From Spirochaetota bacterium (GTDB taxonomy: Bacteria; Spirochaetota; Spirochaetia; Treponematales; UBA12059): a stretch of 64,000 nt of DNA. The translations under genes were made by a program, and so were the position numbers. The first letter of the stretch is position 1. The number at the start of each line of letters is the position of its first letter. Below, one piece after another: positions 7,873-16,881 of this stretch. Below the pieces are notes generated by a model. It had not been told where the DNA came from and searched no databases. It was given only the letters and a program-made list of their open reading frames with translations. Location: positions 310,001 through 374,000 of the forward strand of contig JAKPPT010000072.1 in assembly GCA_029547205.1 (NCBI GenBank). Direction: 5' to 3'.

Positions 7873-8688
7873 ATGATTTCGGACAATATTCTTGCAATAC
7901 ATCCTGTAGTGCTTGCATTACTTGCGACACTCTTTACATGGGGTCTCACCGCACTGGGTGCAAGCATGGTTTTCTTCTTTAAATCGATTAACAAAAAAAT
8001 ACTCAATGCTATGCTGGGTTTTGCTGCGGGTGTCATGATAGCTGCAAGTTTCTGGTCACTCCTCGCACCGGCTATTGCGATGGCAGGACGTACAGGACAG
8101 ACACCATGGATTCCAGCACTAACTGGTTTTCTTGCAGGCGGATTGTTTTTATTTCTTGTTGATAAAATTTTACCACACCTCCATATGGGATTGGAAACTG
8201 CAAATGCAGAGGGCATCAAAACATCGTGGCAACGAAGCGTACTCCTTGTCCTGGCTATTACTCTCCATAATATTCCAGAAGGACTTGCAGTTGGTGTGGC
8301 TTTTGGCTCGCTTGCAGGACAGCATACATCAAGTACACTTGCCGGGGCTATTGCACTAGCGATTGGAATTGGCATTCAAAATTTTCCAGAAGGTGCAGCA
8401 GTTTCTATTCCATTGCGACGGGAAGGTTTTTCGCGTTTTAAGGCATTTATGTACGGTCAGTTTTCCGGACTTGTTGAGCCAGTCGCTGGTGTACTCGGGG
8501 CATACCTTGTACTATTACTTACACCAATACTTCCATACGCACTTTCATTTGCAGCAGGAGCAATGATCTATGTTGTTGTTGAAGAACTTATTCCAGAAGC
8601 TCAAACCGGACATGAAACCGATCTTTCCACCATCGGTGTTCTTGCAGGTTTTGCAGTGATGATGCTGCTCGATGTTGCACTGGGTTGA
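7873..8688 (+). CDS. zupT: ZIP-family divalent metal transporter (ZupT-like)
   Basis: 271 residues with about eight hydrophobic helices. The two metal-binding helices are plain: HNIPEGLAVGVAFG (helix IV) and GIQNFPEGAAVSIPL (helix V). The second has N in place of the usual first His, a change seen in the ZupT/GufA branch. Members import Zn2+ and often Fe2+, Mn2+ or Co2+ across the inner membrane. The gene has its own promoter, is divergent from the dnaE-like gene, and is followed 33 nt later by the deaminase gene. Family membership is firm; metal preference cannot be read from the sequence. Confidence 0.9.
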   Translation: MISDNILAIHPVVLALLATLFTWGLTALGASMVFFFKSINKKILNAMLGFAAGVMIAASFWSLLAPAIAMAGRTGQTPWIPALTGFLAGGLFLFLVDKILPHLHMGLETANAEGIKTSWQRSVLLVLAITLHNIPEGLAVGVAFGSLAGQHTSSTLAGAIALAIGIGIQNFPEGAAVSIPLRREGFSRFKAFMYGQFSGLVEPVAGVLGAYLVLLLTPILPYALSFAAGAMIYVVVEELIPEAQTGHETDLSTIGVLAGFAVMMLLDVALG

Positions 8689-8721
8689 ACCTTTATACAT
8701 GTTATACAGTAGGAGCAAACT

Positions 8722-9936
8722 ATGAAATGGTACAATGAAGCTTTTATCAAAAAAATTCCCAAAACCGACTTGCATGTACATCTTGATGGATCACTGAGAA
8801 TTTCAACACTTATTGAGCTTGCACATGAATTTAATATAACATTGCCTTCATATACAGAAAGCGGGCTTAAAGAACTTGTCTTTAAGCCCTCATATCAGAA
8901 TCTTGATGAATATCTCGCTGGATTTTCCTATACATGTGCAGTTATGCGTAACCGTGAGGCAATAGAGCGCATTGCATTTGAACTTGCAATGGATAGTTTT
9001 GAAGAGGGAGTGCGATACATTGAAGTACGCTTTGCGCCACAACTACTTATGACTGCTGATCTTGATTTCGATGAAATTGTGAAAGCTGCTGATAGAGGTC
9101 TTCGGAGAGCTCGAACCGACATAAATGCTCATCTTGATCCTGATGAACCAGAATTCGATTATGGAATTATTATCTGTGCAATGCGCTATTGTAATGAAAA
9201 TTTTTCGCCGTTTTATAAACATTTTTTTTCAGTACACAAATTTTCTAGTCAACGTGAAATCATTAAACTTGCATCACTCGAAGCAGCAAAAGCCACCGTC
9301 CATTTACGTAAAGAAACGGATGTTCAGGTTGTTGGGTTTGACATTGCAGGCAGCGAATATGGTAACCCTGCGGATCATCATACCGAAAGCTATCAATTTA
9401 TCCATGAGCATTTTTTACATAAAACTGTTCATGCCGGCGAAGCATTTGGCCCTGAATCAATATTTCTTGCAATTACAGCACTCCATGCCGATAGAATTGG
9501 TCATGGACTTTTTATGTTTGATGAATCGATGATTACTAATCCTGCGATTGTTGATAAACAACGTTACATTGAAGATCTGGTTAATTACATCGCGGACAGG
9601 CGTATTACGATTGAAGTCTGTCTATCAAGTAATCTTCAAACAGTACCTTCGTTAAAAAACATCAGTGACCACTCACTCAAATCCATGCTTGAAAATAAAC
9701 TATCAGTTACTTTTTGTACTGATAACAGACTTGTATCATCAACGTCAGTATCACGTGAACTACAATTAGCACTCGACAATTTTCCTATAACCAATCGTCA
9801 ACTAAAAGACATTCTCATTTATGGTTTTAAACGAAGCTTTTACTATGGGAGCTATGCAAAAAAACGAGAATACGTAAGAAAAATCATTAACTATTATGAA
9901 AAATTAGAACGAGAATTATTAGACAGGCACTCATAG
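8722..9936 (+). CDS. Adenosine deaminase-family amidohydrolase
   Basis: 404 residues, longer than typical adenosine deaminases (~340). The TIM-barrel metal and active-site motifs are in order: HVHLDGS near residue 18 (zinc HxH), VHAGEA near 237 (zinc His and catalytic Glu), DRIGHG near 258 (catalytic His) and FCTDNR near 334. The last is normally NTDDP: the zinc-binding Asp is kept, but the following substrate-contacting Asp is Asn. The reaction is expected to be hydrolytic deamination of adenosine or a related compound to the inosine form, in purine salvage. AGGAG stands 7 nt before the ATG. Because of the D-to-N change and the extra length, another 6-aminopurine or adenosine derivative is possible as substrate. 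Confidence 0.85.
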   Translation: MKWYNEAFIKKIPKTDLHVHLDGSLRISTLIELAHEFNITLPSYTESGLKELVFKPSYQNLDEYLAGFSYTCAVMRNREAIERIAFELAMDSFEEGVRYIEVRFAPQLLMTADLDFDEIVKAADRGLRRARTDINAHLDPDEPEFDYGIIICAMRYCNENFSPFYKHFFSVHKFSSQREIIKLASLEAAKATVHLRKETDVQVVGFDIAGSEYGNPADHHTESYQFIHEHFLHKTVHAGEAFGPESIFLAITALHADRIGHGLFMFDESMITNPAIVDKQRYIEDLVNYIADRRITIEVCLSSNLQTVPSLKNISDHSLKSMLENKLSVTFCTDNRLVSSTSVSRELQLALDNFPITNRQLKDILIYGFKRSFYYGSYAKKREYVRKIINYYEKLERELLDRHS

Positions 9937-9984
9937 AGAAGTTGAAATTCCAGTACTGTATACCATAGATTAGTAATTTAACAT

Positions 9985-10012
9985 TGTAAAATACTGTAAA
10001 AATATTGTAATG
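9985..10012 (+). promoter_or_regulatory. Three tandem TGTAA(AA) repeats upstream of the two-component operon
   Basis: TGTAAAA at 9985, TGTAAAA at 9995 and TGTAATG at 10006 are spaced 10 and 11 bp, about one helical turn, just upstream of the -35. Direct repeats in this phasing are typical binding sites of OmpR/PhoB-class regulators, so autoregulation by the encoded response regulator is plausible. Confidence 0.5.
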
Positions 10013-10016
10013 CATC

Positions 10017-10044
10017 TTGATATTGTTAAAACCAATCATATAAA
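10017..10044 (+). promoter_or_regulatory. Promoter of the two-component operon
   Basis: TTGATA, 16-bp spacer, TATAAA. Only 14 nt separate the -10 from the ATG at 10059 and there is no Shine-Dalgarno, so the mRNA leader should be about 8 nt or less. Confidence 0.7.
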
Positions 10045-10058
10045 GTATTATTCTATAT

Positions 10059-11795
10059 ATGAAATATAAAAAAATCCGTTTATGGATCTTTTTGTTGATT
10101 TTATTTTTGCTCTTTGTGCTTGTTATTATTTTTCAAATTAAAACATTTTTGATGCTGCAAAAACAGGAACATGAAGACATTCTTCAAAGGGTAGGATTTG
10201 ACTTAGAGCAATTACGTTCTGGACTACGAGATGAATTACTCTCTCTGATTTTCTATTTTCCTATTGATGCTACGGCATCGGCTGAACAAATTCTAAGCAA
10301 TTTTTATAATGGTTATCTTTTATATAAAAGTAATTTCCCCTATCCAGATCTTATTGAAAATATTTATCATATTGTCCTTGATAAAAATGGTCAGCCAGCG
10401 ATAACTCTATTAGATTTTCAAAACGGAACATTTATCCCTATTATTGCTCCATTTATTCCTCTTATCAATTCACGTTTTATTGATTTTTTGTCACGAGAAA
10501 TTAATATAACCATTCTCATGGTTGATCCTGAAACAATTTTAATTATCTGGCCCTATACAGCAGGAAGATTTTTTATTTTTTCGATTCCTCTCAAACAAAT
10601 AGAAAAAAATGTTCTCCAACAATTAGCTCGTGAAAATCTTAAATCATTGCGATTATTTGACTATGCAATTATAAATCGATCTGGATCAATTATTTTTTCG
10701 ACAGGAGATCAATCACTAAATGCTAAAATTTATACAACAGTAGATTTAAATCTTTTTGGTCCCGTTTTGCCAGATGAACCAATTCCGCCAGGAGCTATTC
10801 AGATTCAGCCATGGTCAAAACAAGGTCCTTTAGCGTTACCAAATTATTTTAGAGAAATGCGACGCCAGCGTAACGTACCAGCTGCAAGAATTCCGCAAGC
10901 ATTTATGCTCAATGATACTGGATGGAAAGTTCAACTGTTGCATAAATATGCACCCTGGTTTTCTAAGGTACTTACACCTTCTGCAATAAATCTGTTTTTG
11001 ACAATTTTAATTTTAATGCTGCTTAGCACTGCTTTTTTATACACTGTTTCAAGCAATAAAAAATTTGAAGAATTGCAAAACCAGCAAAAACTGTTTATCA
11101 ATTCTGTAACACATGAACTCAAAACACCACTTGCATCATTTCTTGGCGCTGCTGATAATCTTATTTCAGGCATAGTGCATAAAAAAGATGAAATAGTCAC
11201 TTATGGAACATTAATACAGGAAGAAGCAAAACGATTACAATTACTTATTGACTCGCTTTTAATGTTTTCGGGTTTGAGTACAAAGAGTTTTACTATTGAA
11301 AAAGAAACATTGATAGCCAATGAACTAATAAATACTGCATTCTTTCGCTATAAAGATAATTTTGTAAATAATGGTTTTTTTATTGAAACAGTCATGGAAT
11401 CATCTAATGTACTGATTTCTGGTAACAAAGGTCTTTTACTGACTTTGTTTGATAATTTATTTAAAAATGTTCTCACACATGCGGTTGATGGAAAATTTAT
11501 TGGTTACGGGATATATACCACTACAATAAAATCTATTCCCTACTGTGCTTTCTGGATACGTGATAAGGGGCCAGGTATTTCGAAGCTGGAACAAAAAAAA
11601 ATATTTTCACCATTTTATAGAGGTGTCAGAGCAACTGCAAAACAACTGCAGGGTATGGGAATTGGTTTATATATAGCTAATAAAATCGCAGAGATTCACA
11701 ATGGTTTTATAGAATGTAGTTCAGCACGAAATTCTGGCACAACATTTACTATTTTTATTCCACAATACATTGATAAACAGGAATCGACCGTATGA
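10059..11795 (+). CDS. Membrane sensor histidine kinase
   Basis: 578 residues. A transmembrane helix (~8-28), a sensor region of about 280 residues outside the membrane with no domain I recognise, a second helix (~313-333), then the HisKA motif SVTHELKTP with phospho-acceptor His352. The HATPase domain shows an N-box (LFKNVLTH), DKGPGIS (G1) and GMGIGLYIANK (G2). The kinase autophosphorylates on His and passes phosphate to the response regulator whose ATG overlaps its stop (ATGA). The signal sensed is unknown. The start has a strong promoter but no ribosome site, pointing to near-leaderless translation. Confidence 0.92.
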   Translation: MKYKKIRLWIFLLILFLLFVLVIIFQIKTFLMLQKQEHEDILQRVGFDLEQLRSGLRDELLSLIFYFPIDATASAEQILSNFYNGYLLYKSNFPYPDLIENIYHIVLDKNGQPAITLLDFQNGTFIPIIAPFIPLINSRFIDFLSREINITILMVDPETILIIWPYTAGRFFIFSIPLKQIEKNVLQQLARENLKSLRLFDYAIINRSGSIIFSTGDQSLNAKIYTTVDLNLFGPVLPDEPIPPGAIQIQPWSKQGPLALPNYFREMRRQRNVPAARIPQAFMLNDTGWKVQLLHKYAPWFSKVLTPSAINLFLTILILMLLSTAFLYTVSSNKKFEELQNQQKLFINSVTHELKTPLASFLGAADNLISGIVHKKDEIVTYGTLIQEEAKRLQLLIDSLLMFSGLSTKSFTIEKETLIANELINTAFFRYKDNFVNNGFFIETVMESSNVLISGNKGLLLTLFDNLFKNVLTHAVDGKFIGYGIYTTTIKSIPYCAFWIRDKGPGISKLEQKKIFSPFYRGVRATAKQLQGMGIGLYIANKIAEIHNGFIECSSARNSGTTFTIFIPQYIDKQESTV

Positions 11796-12538
11796 GTACC
11801 GTAAAAATATTGTTAATTGAAGATGATAAAAGTTTATCATTTTTAATAGCTGATCGATTAAAAAAAATTGGCTATGGAGTGGAAACAGAAGCAAACGGTG
11901 CAATTGCATTACAAAAAGCATTAGAAAACCAGTATGATCTTTTAATTATCGATATTATGCTACCTGATAAAAATGGAATGGTAATAACACAAGAATTACG
12001 TAAACATGCCATCATAACTCCGATACTCATGTTGACAGCATTATCGGAAGTATCTGATAAGGTAGCAGGATTAACAGCAGGGGCAGATGATTATCTACCA
12101 AAGCCTTTCGAAATGTCCGAATTAACTGCTTGTGTTAATGCTCTCATTAGAAGAACAAAGGAATATGAAAATTCTTTAACTAAAGATATAGGAAACAATT
12201 CCTGGATCACCGCAGTACCGGAAATTCTTCAACTTCCCAATTGCACTATTAACCTCAATAGCTTACTGATTACAAGAAACAACGCTAATTTTGTACTTCA
12301 TTCAAAAGAAGCAGAATTATTAGCTTGCTTAATATTTCATTATAAAAAAATAATTAGCAGAGAACAGTTGTTTGAAGATATTTGGGGATATGCATCAGAT
12401 ATTGAATCACGAACAGTAGACATGCATATTAGCCATCTTCGGCAAAAACTTGATGATACGGTACAACCTTACAAGTATATACGAACGATACGCGGTAAGG
12501 GTTATATGTGGATATATCCTATTACTTCGTTGCAGTAA
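11792..12538 (+). CDS. OmpR/PhoB-family response regulator
   Basis: 248 residues. Receiver domain: acidic pocket EDD (10-12), phospho-acceptor Asp54 in IIDIMLPD, Thr82 in MLTAL and Lys104 in LPKPF. The C-terminal winged helix ends in the usual RTIRGKGYMW hairpin. It is translationally coupled to the kinase gene and is its expected target. Probable DNA targets are the tandem TGTAAAA repeats upstream of the operon. The last 17 nt overlap the 3' end of the convergent rluD-type gene, so the two transcripts must form antisense overlap. Confidence 0.93.
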   Translation: MSTVKILLIEDDKSLSFLIADRLKKIGYGVETEANGAIALQKALENQYDLLIIDIMLPDKNGMVITQELRKHAIITPILMLTALSEVSDKVAGLTAGADDYLPKPFEMSELTACVNALIRRTKEYENSLTKDIGNNSWITAVPEILQLPNCTINLNSLLITRNNANFVLHSKEAELLACLIFHYKKIISREQLFEDIWGYASDIESRTVDMHISHLRQKLDDTVQPYKYIRTIRGKGYMWIYPITSLQ

Positions 12539-13502
12539 TATTCCAGGAATGAATTGCATTCAGTAAAATCTGTTCATCCAGTGCATAGTTTAGCGCATTG
12601 CAATATGTTATGAATCTTTCTGGAATCGGAGCAATAAATTCAGATACTGTTTCAGTAATTGGAAGTTTTATTTTTATATAATATGCATGCAGCATGAGCG
12701 TTACCGAATTATTACTGCTTGCTCGTGTTCTGTAAACTGTATCGCCAATTATTGGACAGCCAAGATATTTGCAGTGAACTCGTATTTGATGTGTTCTTCC
12801 TGTTTTAATCTTAACAAGGAGTAGTGAAACGATTGTTTCATTTGTTGTAAATGTTTTAATCAGTTTATACTCACTCAAAGCATGTTTTCCAATTTCTGGT
12901 TTAGACACGGTAAATCGCTGACGATGCATCGTATCACGAGCAATCCATGTATCAATAGTACCAGAATTATGGGGTGGCTTTCCAAAAACAAGCGCAATAT
13001 AAAATTTTTCTGTTGTTCTTTGACGAAATTGCATCGATAAAAATTCTTGAGCATAGAGATTCTTTGCTGCAATTATGACACCAGATGTTTCCTTATCCAA
13101 CCTATGTACTATTCCAGCTCGATGAGGCATATCGTTTTTAGTATCAAATCTTCCCAGAAGCGCATTAGCCAGTGTCCCTGTCCAATTTCCATGCGCTGGG
13201 TGTGTAACCATTCCTTGTGGTTTATTGATTACCCATAGATCATTATTTTCAAAAATAATTTCGAGAGGTATAGATTCAGGAACAATTTCTGTTGACTCTT
13301 CATCGTTTAACACAATATCGTAGGTATCGCCTGCTTTTACTTTAGATGATAGTTTTGCAGGTTTACCATTAATGATAAGCTCTTTAAGTCTTGTTTTTAG
13401 CTGGCTCCTTGTCAAAGATATATTTTTTTCACTTTCATCAACAAAATACACATCAAAACGTTTTGGCTCATTAGAATTGACTCTTCCAGATAGTCTTACC
13501 AT
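12522..13502 (-). CDS. rluD: RluA/RluD-family 23S rRNA pseudouridine synthase
   Basis: 326 residues. An N-terminal S4-like RNA-binding segment (~15-70) precedes the synthase domain with the catalytic motif HRLDKETSGV, in which Asp is the nucleophile. It also shows RTHQIRVH and GDTVYR, conserved in the family. RluD isomerises uridines in helix 69 of 23S rRNA; RluC-type specificity cannot be excluded. The start has AAGGAAA 5 nt upstream and lies one base beyond the stop of the preceding permease gene. The enzyme is therefore made from the end of the ABC-importer transcript. Confidence 0.88.
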   Translation of the reverse strand: MVRLSGRVNSNEPKRFDVYFVDESEKNISLTRSQLKTRLKELIINGKPAKLSSKVKAGDTYDIVLNDEESTEIVPESIPLEIIFENNDLWVINKPQGMVTHPAHGNWTGTLANALLGRFDTKNDMPHRAGIVHRLDKETSGVIIAAKNLYAQEFLSMQFRQRTTEKFYIALVFGKPPHNSGTIDTWIARDTMHRQRFTVSKPEIGKHALSEYKLIKTFTTNETIVSLLLVKIKTGRTHQIRVHCKYLGCPIIGDTVYRTRASSNNSVTLMLHAYYIKIKLPITETVSEFIAPIPERFITYCNALNYALDEQILLNAIHSWNITATK

Positions 13503-13503
13503 A

Positions 13504-14358
13504 TTATTTCCTTTTTTTTAATGAGAAGATAACAATAAAAATTGTTATTGCAAGATATGGAACAGCCATTAAAAATTCAGCCATCAGCATGGAATACTTT
13601 TGAAATCCCATAGTGAGTGTTTGAAATAAACAGAATAGTAAACATGAACCAAGAATACCGACAATTGATTTTTGTCCCAGATAAACCAGTACAAGTGCTA
13701 TCCAACCTTTTCCAGAAGACATGTTTGGCACCCACGCACCTAATGAACCAATCATTGCCACTCCAGAACATGATGCTAAAAATGCTGTCGCAATTGTAGC
13801 TGTAAGTCGTGTATGCGTAATACTTATGCCTGCAATTTCAAGGGCGCGACTGTTCGTCCCCATTACTGATATATACATGCCACGTGGCACTTTTGTTAAG
13901 AATATGAGACCTGCAATCCCGGCTACCATTGCAACAATATCGGTAATGCGCACTCCTCCGTAAACAGTGCTATTACTCATAAACTGAACAACATAGCGAG
14001 AGATTGATTCTCCTCTAAATATTGGGCCTTTTGTACCAAATGCCTGCTCAGATAGAATTGGTATGAGTCCCGAAACCAGCAAATTTATTGCTAATCCTAC
14101 AATGAAATGATCAACGGAAAAAATTATTGAATAGCTATCAAAAACAAGTGCAAAAACTATTAACAAACATGCAGAAAAAATAAATGCATAAAAAGGAGAC
14201 ATAGCTGTTTGCAACAAAAAATATAGAAATGCTCCCAAATTAAGATATCCTTCCAATCCAATAGAGAGATATCCGCTTTTTTCTGAAATAAGAGCACCTA
14301 CTGTTAATGGGAATAGTATTGCGAAACTTGATAGTACAGCAGCAATAACTATATTCAT
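13504..14358 (-). CDS. ABC importer permease, BMP/nucleoside type, second subunit
   Basis: 284 residues with about eight hydrophobic helices; branched-chain/ribose-type permease (BPD_transp_2) pattern, including EKSGYLSIGLEGYLNLGA, typical of the smaller permease of nucleoside-type importers. It overlaps the first permease by ATGA. By position and similarity it corresponds to PnrE/TP0323 of T. pallidum. It should form the membrane channel together with the 340-residue permease. Confidence 0.85.
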   Translation of the reverse strand: MNIVIAAVLSSFAILFPLTVGALISEKSGYLSIGLEGYLNLGAFLYFLLQTAMSPFYAFIFSACLLIVFALVFDSYSIIFSVDHFIVGLAINLLVSGLIPILSEQAFGTKGPIFRGESISRYVVQFMSNSTVYGGVRITDIVAMVAGIAGLIFLTKVPRGMYISVMGTNSRALEIAGISITHTRLTATIATAFLASCSGVAMIGSLGAWVPNMSSGKGWIALVLVYLGQKSIVGILGSCLLFCLFQTLTMGFQKYSMLMAEFLMAVPYLAITIFIVIFSLKKRK

Positions 14359-15377
14359 ACTGAGGGTATCCTTTTTTTTATGTGAAACTCGGGTGTTTTA
14401 CTCGTTATAAACAACAAAATGAGTGCTTTGATTACTATTGTATTAGTAAAAGATATATAACCAAGTGCACTTGTATACTGTGTCATTGTATCAAGCCAGG
14501 TAAATAACAATGCTGCTAGAGGAATAAATGCTGGTTTATTTGCTGCAATCAGAGCAATCCCAATTGCATTCCAGCCAATGCCACCACTCATTCCCCGTAT
14601 TACTCTTCCATATGAAGCTGTAACAATCAAACTGCCCGCAAGTCCATGAAGGAGTCCGCCTATAATAACTGGTATCCATGAAAAAATCCAAACAGGATAT
14701 CCTTGCAAACGAGCATAAACTGCATTTCTACCATATAGCGTGAGCATAATACCAGAGGGTGTATGCTCAAAGAAAAACCATTGCACAAGTGTAGCAACAA
14801 TAGCAATGAGTGGAGCTATACTTAGTGGAAATGAAGATGAAATAATTGGTAATCTTGCAGCAAATGATGCTGTTGCAACTAAATTATTTGAAAGATCACG
14901 CAAAGGACCCGCTATTAAACCATCTACAATGAATACTATCGCTTGAGAAAGCATAAAACTAATGAGCAATACATTATCGCGTTTATAACTGCCAACAATA
15001 GCAATTGGGATGCTCATTACACCAGCAAGTATTGTTCCTCCGATAATAGAAAACACAAGCTCAATTCCTGCAGAAAAGTTTTGTATTTCTAAATATCGAG
15101 CAAGAACAGCAGTGCCAAGCATTGCGCTATATACCTGACCCTCACCAGCCAGTGAATAATTCCCTGATCGAAACATTACAATTACACCGAGACCACAGAG
15201 TATGAGAGGTGCGGTATTTTCAATAATAGTTCGTAAAATGCGCATATTAGTAAATGGTTTTATTATAAATAAAGCATAAACTTGAAATGGCTGCTTTGAA
15301 AAAATAACACTGACAACAAGCAATAAGACCGCAAGTGAAAATGATGCAATAATAATTCGTTTTGCTGCCTTATGCAT
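14355..15377 (-). CDS. ABC importer permease, BMP/nucleoside type, first subunit
   Basis: 340 residues, eight to nine hydrophobic helices, with the motif FRSGNYSLAGEGQVYSAML that marks the larger permease of BMP-type importers. GGGAG lies before the ATG, which overlaps the ATPase stop by 8 nt. Corresponds to PnrD/TP0322-like permeases. Together with the neighbouring permease, dual ATPase and lipoprotein it makes a complete importer, probably for purine nucleosides. Confidence 0.85.
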   Translation of the reverse strand: MHKAAKRIIIASFSLAVLLLVVSVIFSKQPFQVYALFIIKPFTNMRILRTIIENTAPLILCGLGVIVMFRSGNYSLAGEGQVYSAMLGTAVLARYLEIQNFSAGIELVFSIIGGTILAGVMSIPIAIVGSYKRDNVLLISFMLSQAIVFIVDGLIAGPLRDLSNNLVATASFAARLPIISSSFPLSIAPLIAIVATLVQWFFFEHTPSGIMLTLYGRNAVYARLQGYPVWIFSWIPVIIGGLLHGLAGSLIVTASYGRVIRGMSGGIGWNAIGIALIAANKPAFIPLAALLFTWLDTMTQYTSALGYISFTNTIVIKALILLFITSKTPEFHIKKRIPSV

Positions 15378-16866
15378 GAAGCACTCCCGTCATGAGCATT
15401 TCCATACTTAATGAATTACTTGAACCAGTATATGGATAGAGCATTCCTCTATAGAGAACAAACAATTTACTCCAGGGAATTTCATACAAATCATCGATAT
15501 CATTAGTAAGCAAAATTATAGTTTTTCTATGAATGTATGACTCTACTAATTTTTTACAAAAAAGATTTCTGCTTGAATTATCCAGACCTTGAAATGGATT
15601 AGCAAAAAGCAGTATACGACAATTTTCTGTTAAAACTCTACCTAAAAGCAATCGCTGTCTATTACCACCCGAAAGTGTTTCTATTGGTGCTTGCAGAGTA
15701 CCAGAGATTAAAAAATCATTCATTAGTTTTGCTGCATATTGTCTACATTTTTTGCTACATTGCTTATAATCGAGGGTATTAAGTTTTTTACCAAGACAAT
15801 TATATAGCACCGATTCATGAAAACATAATCCTCTGGTTTCACGATCAGAAACAACATATCCAAGTATGTTTCCATATAATTCTTTAATAGTATATGATGA
15901 AATAGATTTCCCATAATATGTTACTAAACCACTTTTTGGTTTTTCAAAACCAGTAAGTATATTTTCTAGTGATTCAAGCCCATTACCATCTGCTCCAACA
16001 ATTGCGATGCATTCATTCTCTTTTACTTCAAAAGTAATATCATACAAAGATCCTGCACCACCTTCTTTTGTTATTACATGTGAAACATTTATTACTGAAT
16101 TAGCATTAGCATTGCAACTGGCAAATTGTAATTTCTCTTCTTTAATATTTCCAGCTACAATTTTTGAAAGTTCAATTTTTGCTATATTATGAGCTTCAAC
16201 ATTTCTTAGCATTTTACCATTTCTAAGTATTGTAATTGTATCAGCAAGTTCTAAAATTTCTGAAACTCTATGAGAAATATAGACAATAATTTTTCCCGAA
16301 TCTCGTAAATTTTTGATTATTTGAAACAGCTTTGCACATTCATGCTTTTCGAGCACTGTAGTTGGTTCATCAAGAATAAGCATATTGATATTGTTTGACA
16401 GGGCTTGTAAAATTTCAATTTCTCTTATTTCAGAAGCAGAACAATCAGCAATTTTTTTTAACGGATCAACTGAAAAACCATATGTACTAATTAACTCATG
16501 CGATTTTCTAATACACTCTTTTCTGTTAGTAAATATAAACCGTGTTGGTTCATGACCTAAGTATAACTGTTCAAAAACAAATAAATTTTTTGCAACAGCC
16601 GGGTACTGTGGGACAAAACCTATACCAGCTTTTTCTGCCTGCCTTTTATTGTGAAAGATAAATTCTTTATTATCGATAAGTATGTTGCCTGAATCAGGTT
16701 TTTCTACACCAGCAAGAATTCTTGCCAGTGTAGATTTACCAGCACCGTTTTCTCCAACAAGTGCATGAATTGATCCAGCATAAAAAGAACATGAAACATC
16801 AATGAGTGCTTTTGTTTTTGTAGAATGAAATTCTTTGCAAATACTCCGAAGCTTCAGTTCTTTCAT
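15370..16866 (-). CDS. ABC importer ATPase with two nucleotide-binding domains
   Basis: 498 residues, two fused ABC domains as in RbsA/BMP-type importers. The first has a standard Walker A (GENGAGKST) and Walker B (MLILDEPTT). The second has a Walker A lacking the Lys-Ser/Thr pair (GADGNGLESL) but keeps a signature-like LSGGNRQR; such asymmetry is usual in this family, where one site hydrolyses ATP. It follows the lipoprotein gene by 15 nt without a clear ribosome site, suggesting translation coupled to the gene before it. Resembles PnrC/TP0321. Confidence 0.88.
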   Translation of the reverse strand: MKELKLRSICKEFHSTKTKALIDVSCSFYAGSIHALVGENGAGKSTLARILAGVEKPDSGNILIDNKEFIFHNKRQAEKAGIGFVPQYPAVAKNLFVFEQLYLGHEPTRFIFTNRKECIRKSHELISTYGFSVDPLKKIADCSASEIREIEILQALSNNINMLILDEPTTVLEKHECAKLFQIIKNLRDSGKIIVYISHRVSEILELADTITILRNGKMLRNVEAHNIAKIELSKIVAGNIKEEKLQFASCNANANSVINVSHVITKEGGAGSLYDITFEVKENECIAIVGADGNGLESLENILTGFEKPKSGLVTYYGKSISSYTIKELYGNILGYVVSDRETRGLCFHESVLYNCLGKKLNTLDYKQCSKKCRQYAAKLMNDFLISGTLQAPIETLSGGNRQRLLLGRVLTENCRILLFANPFQGLDNSSRNLFCKKLVESYIHRKTIILLTNDIDDLYEIPWSKLFVLYRGMLYPYTGSSNSLSMEMLMTGVLHA

Positions 16867-16881
16867 GTATGTATCATACTA

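Noticed and set aside
9125-9532. 135-residue ORF inside the deaminase gene
   Set aside because: Frame shadow of a gene with strong family motifs.
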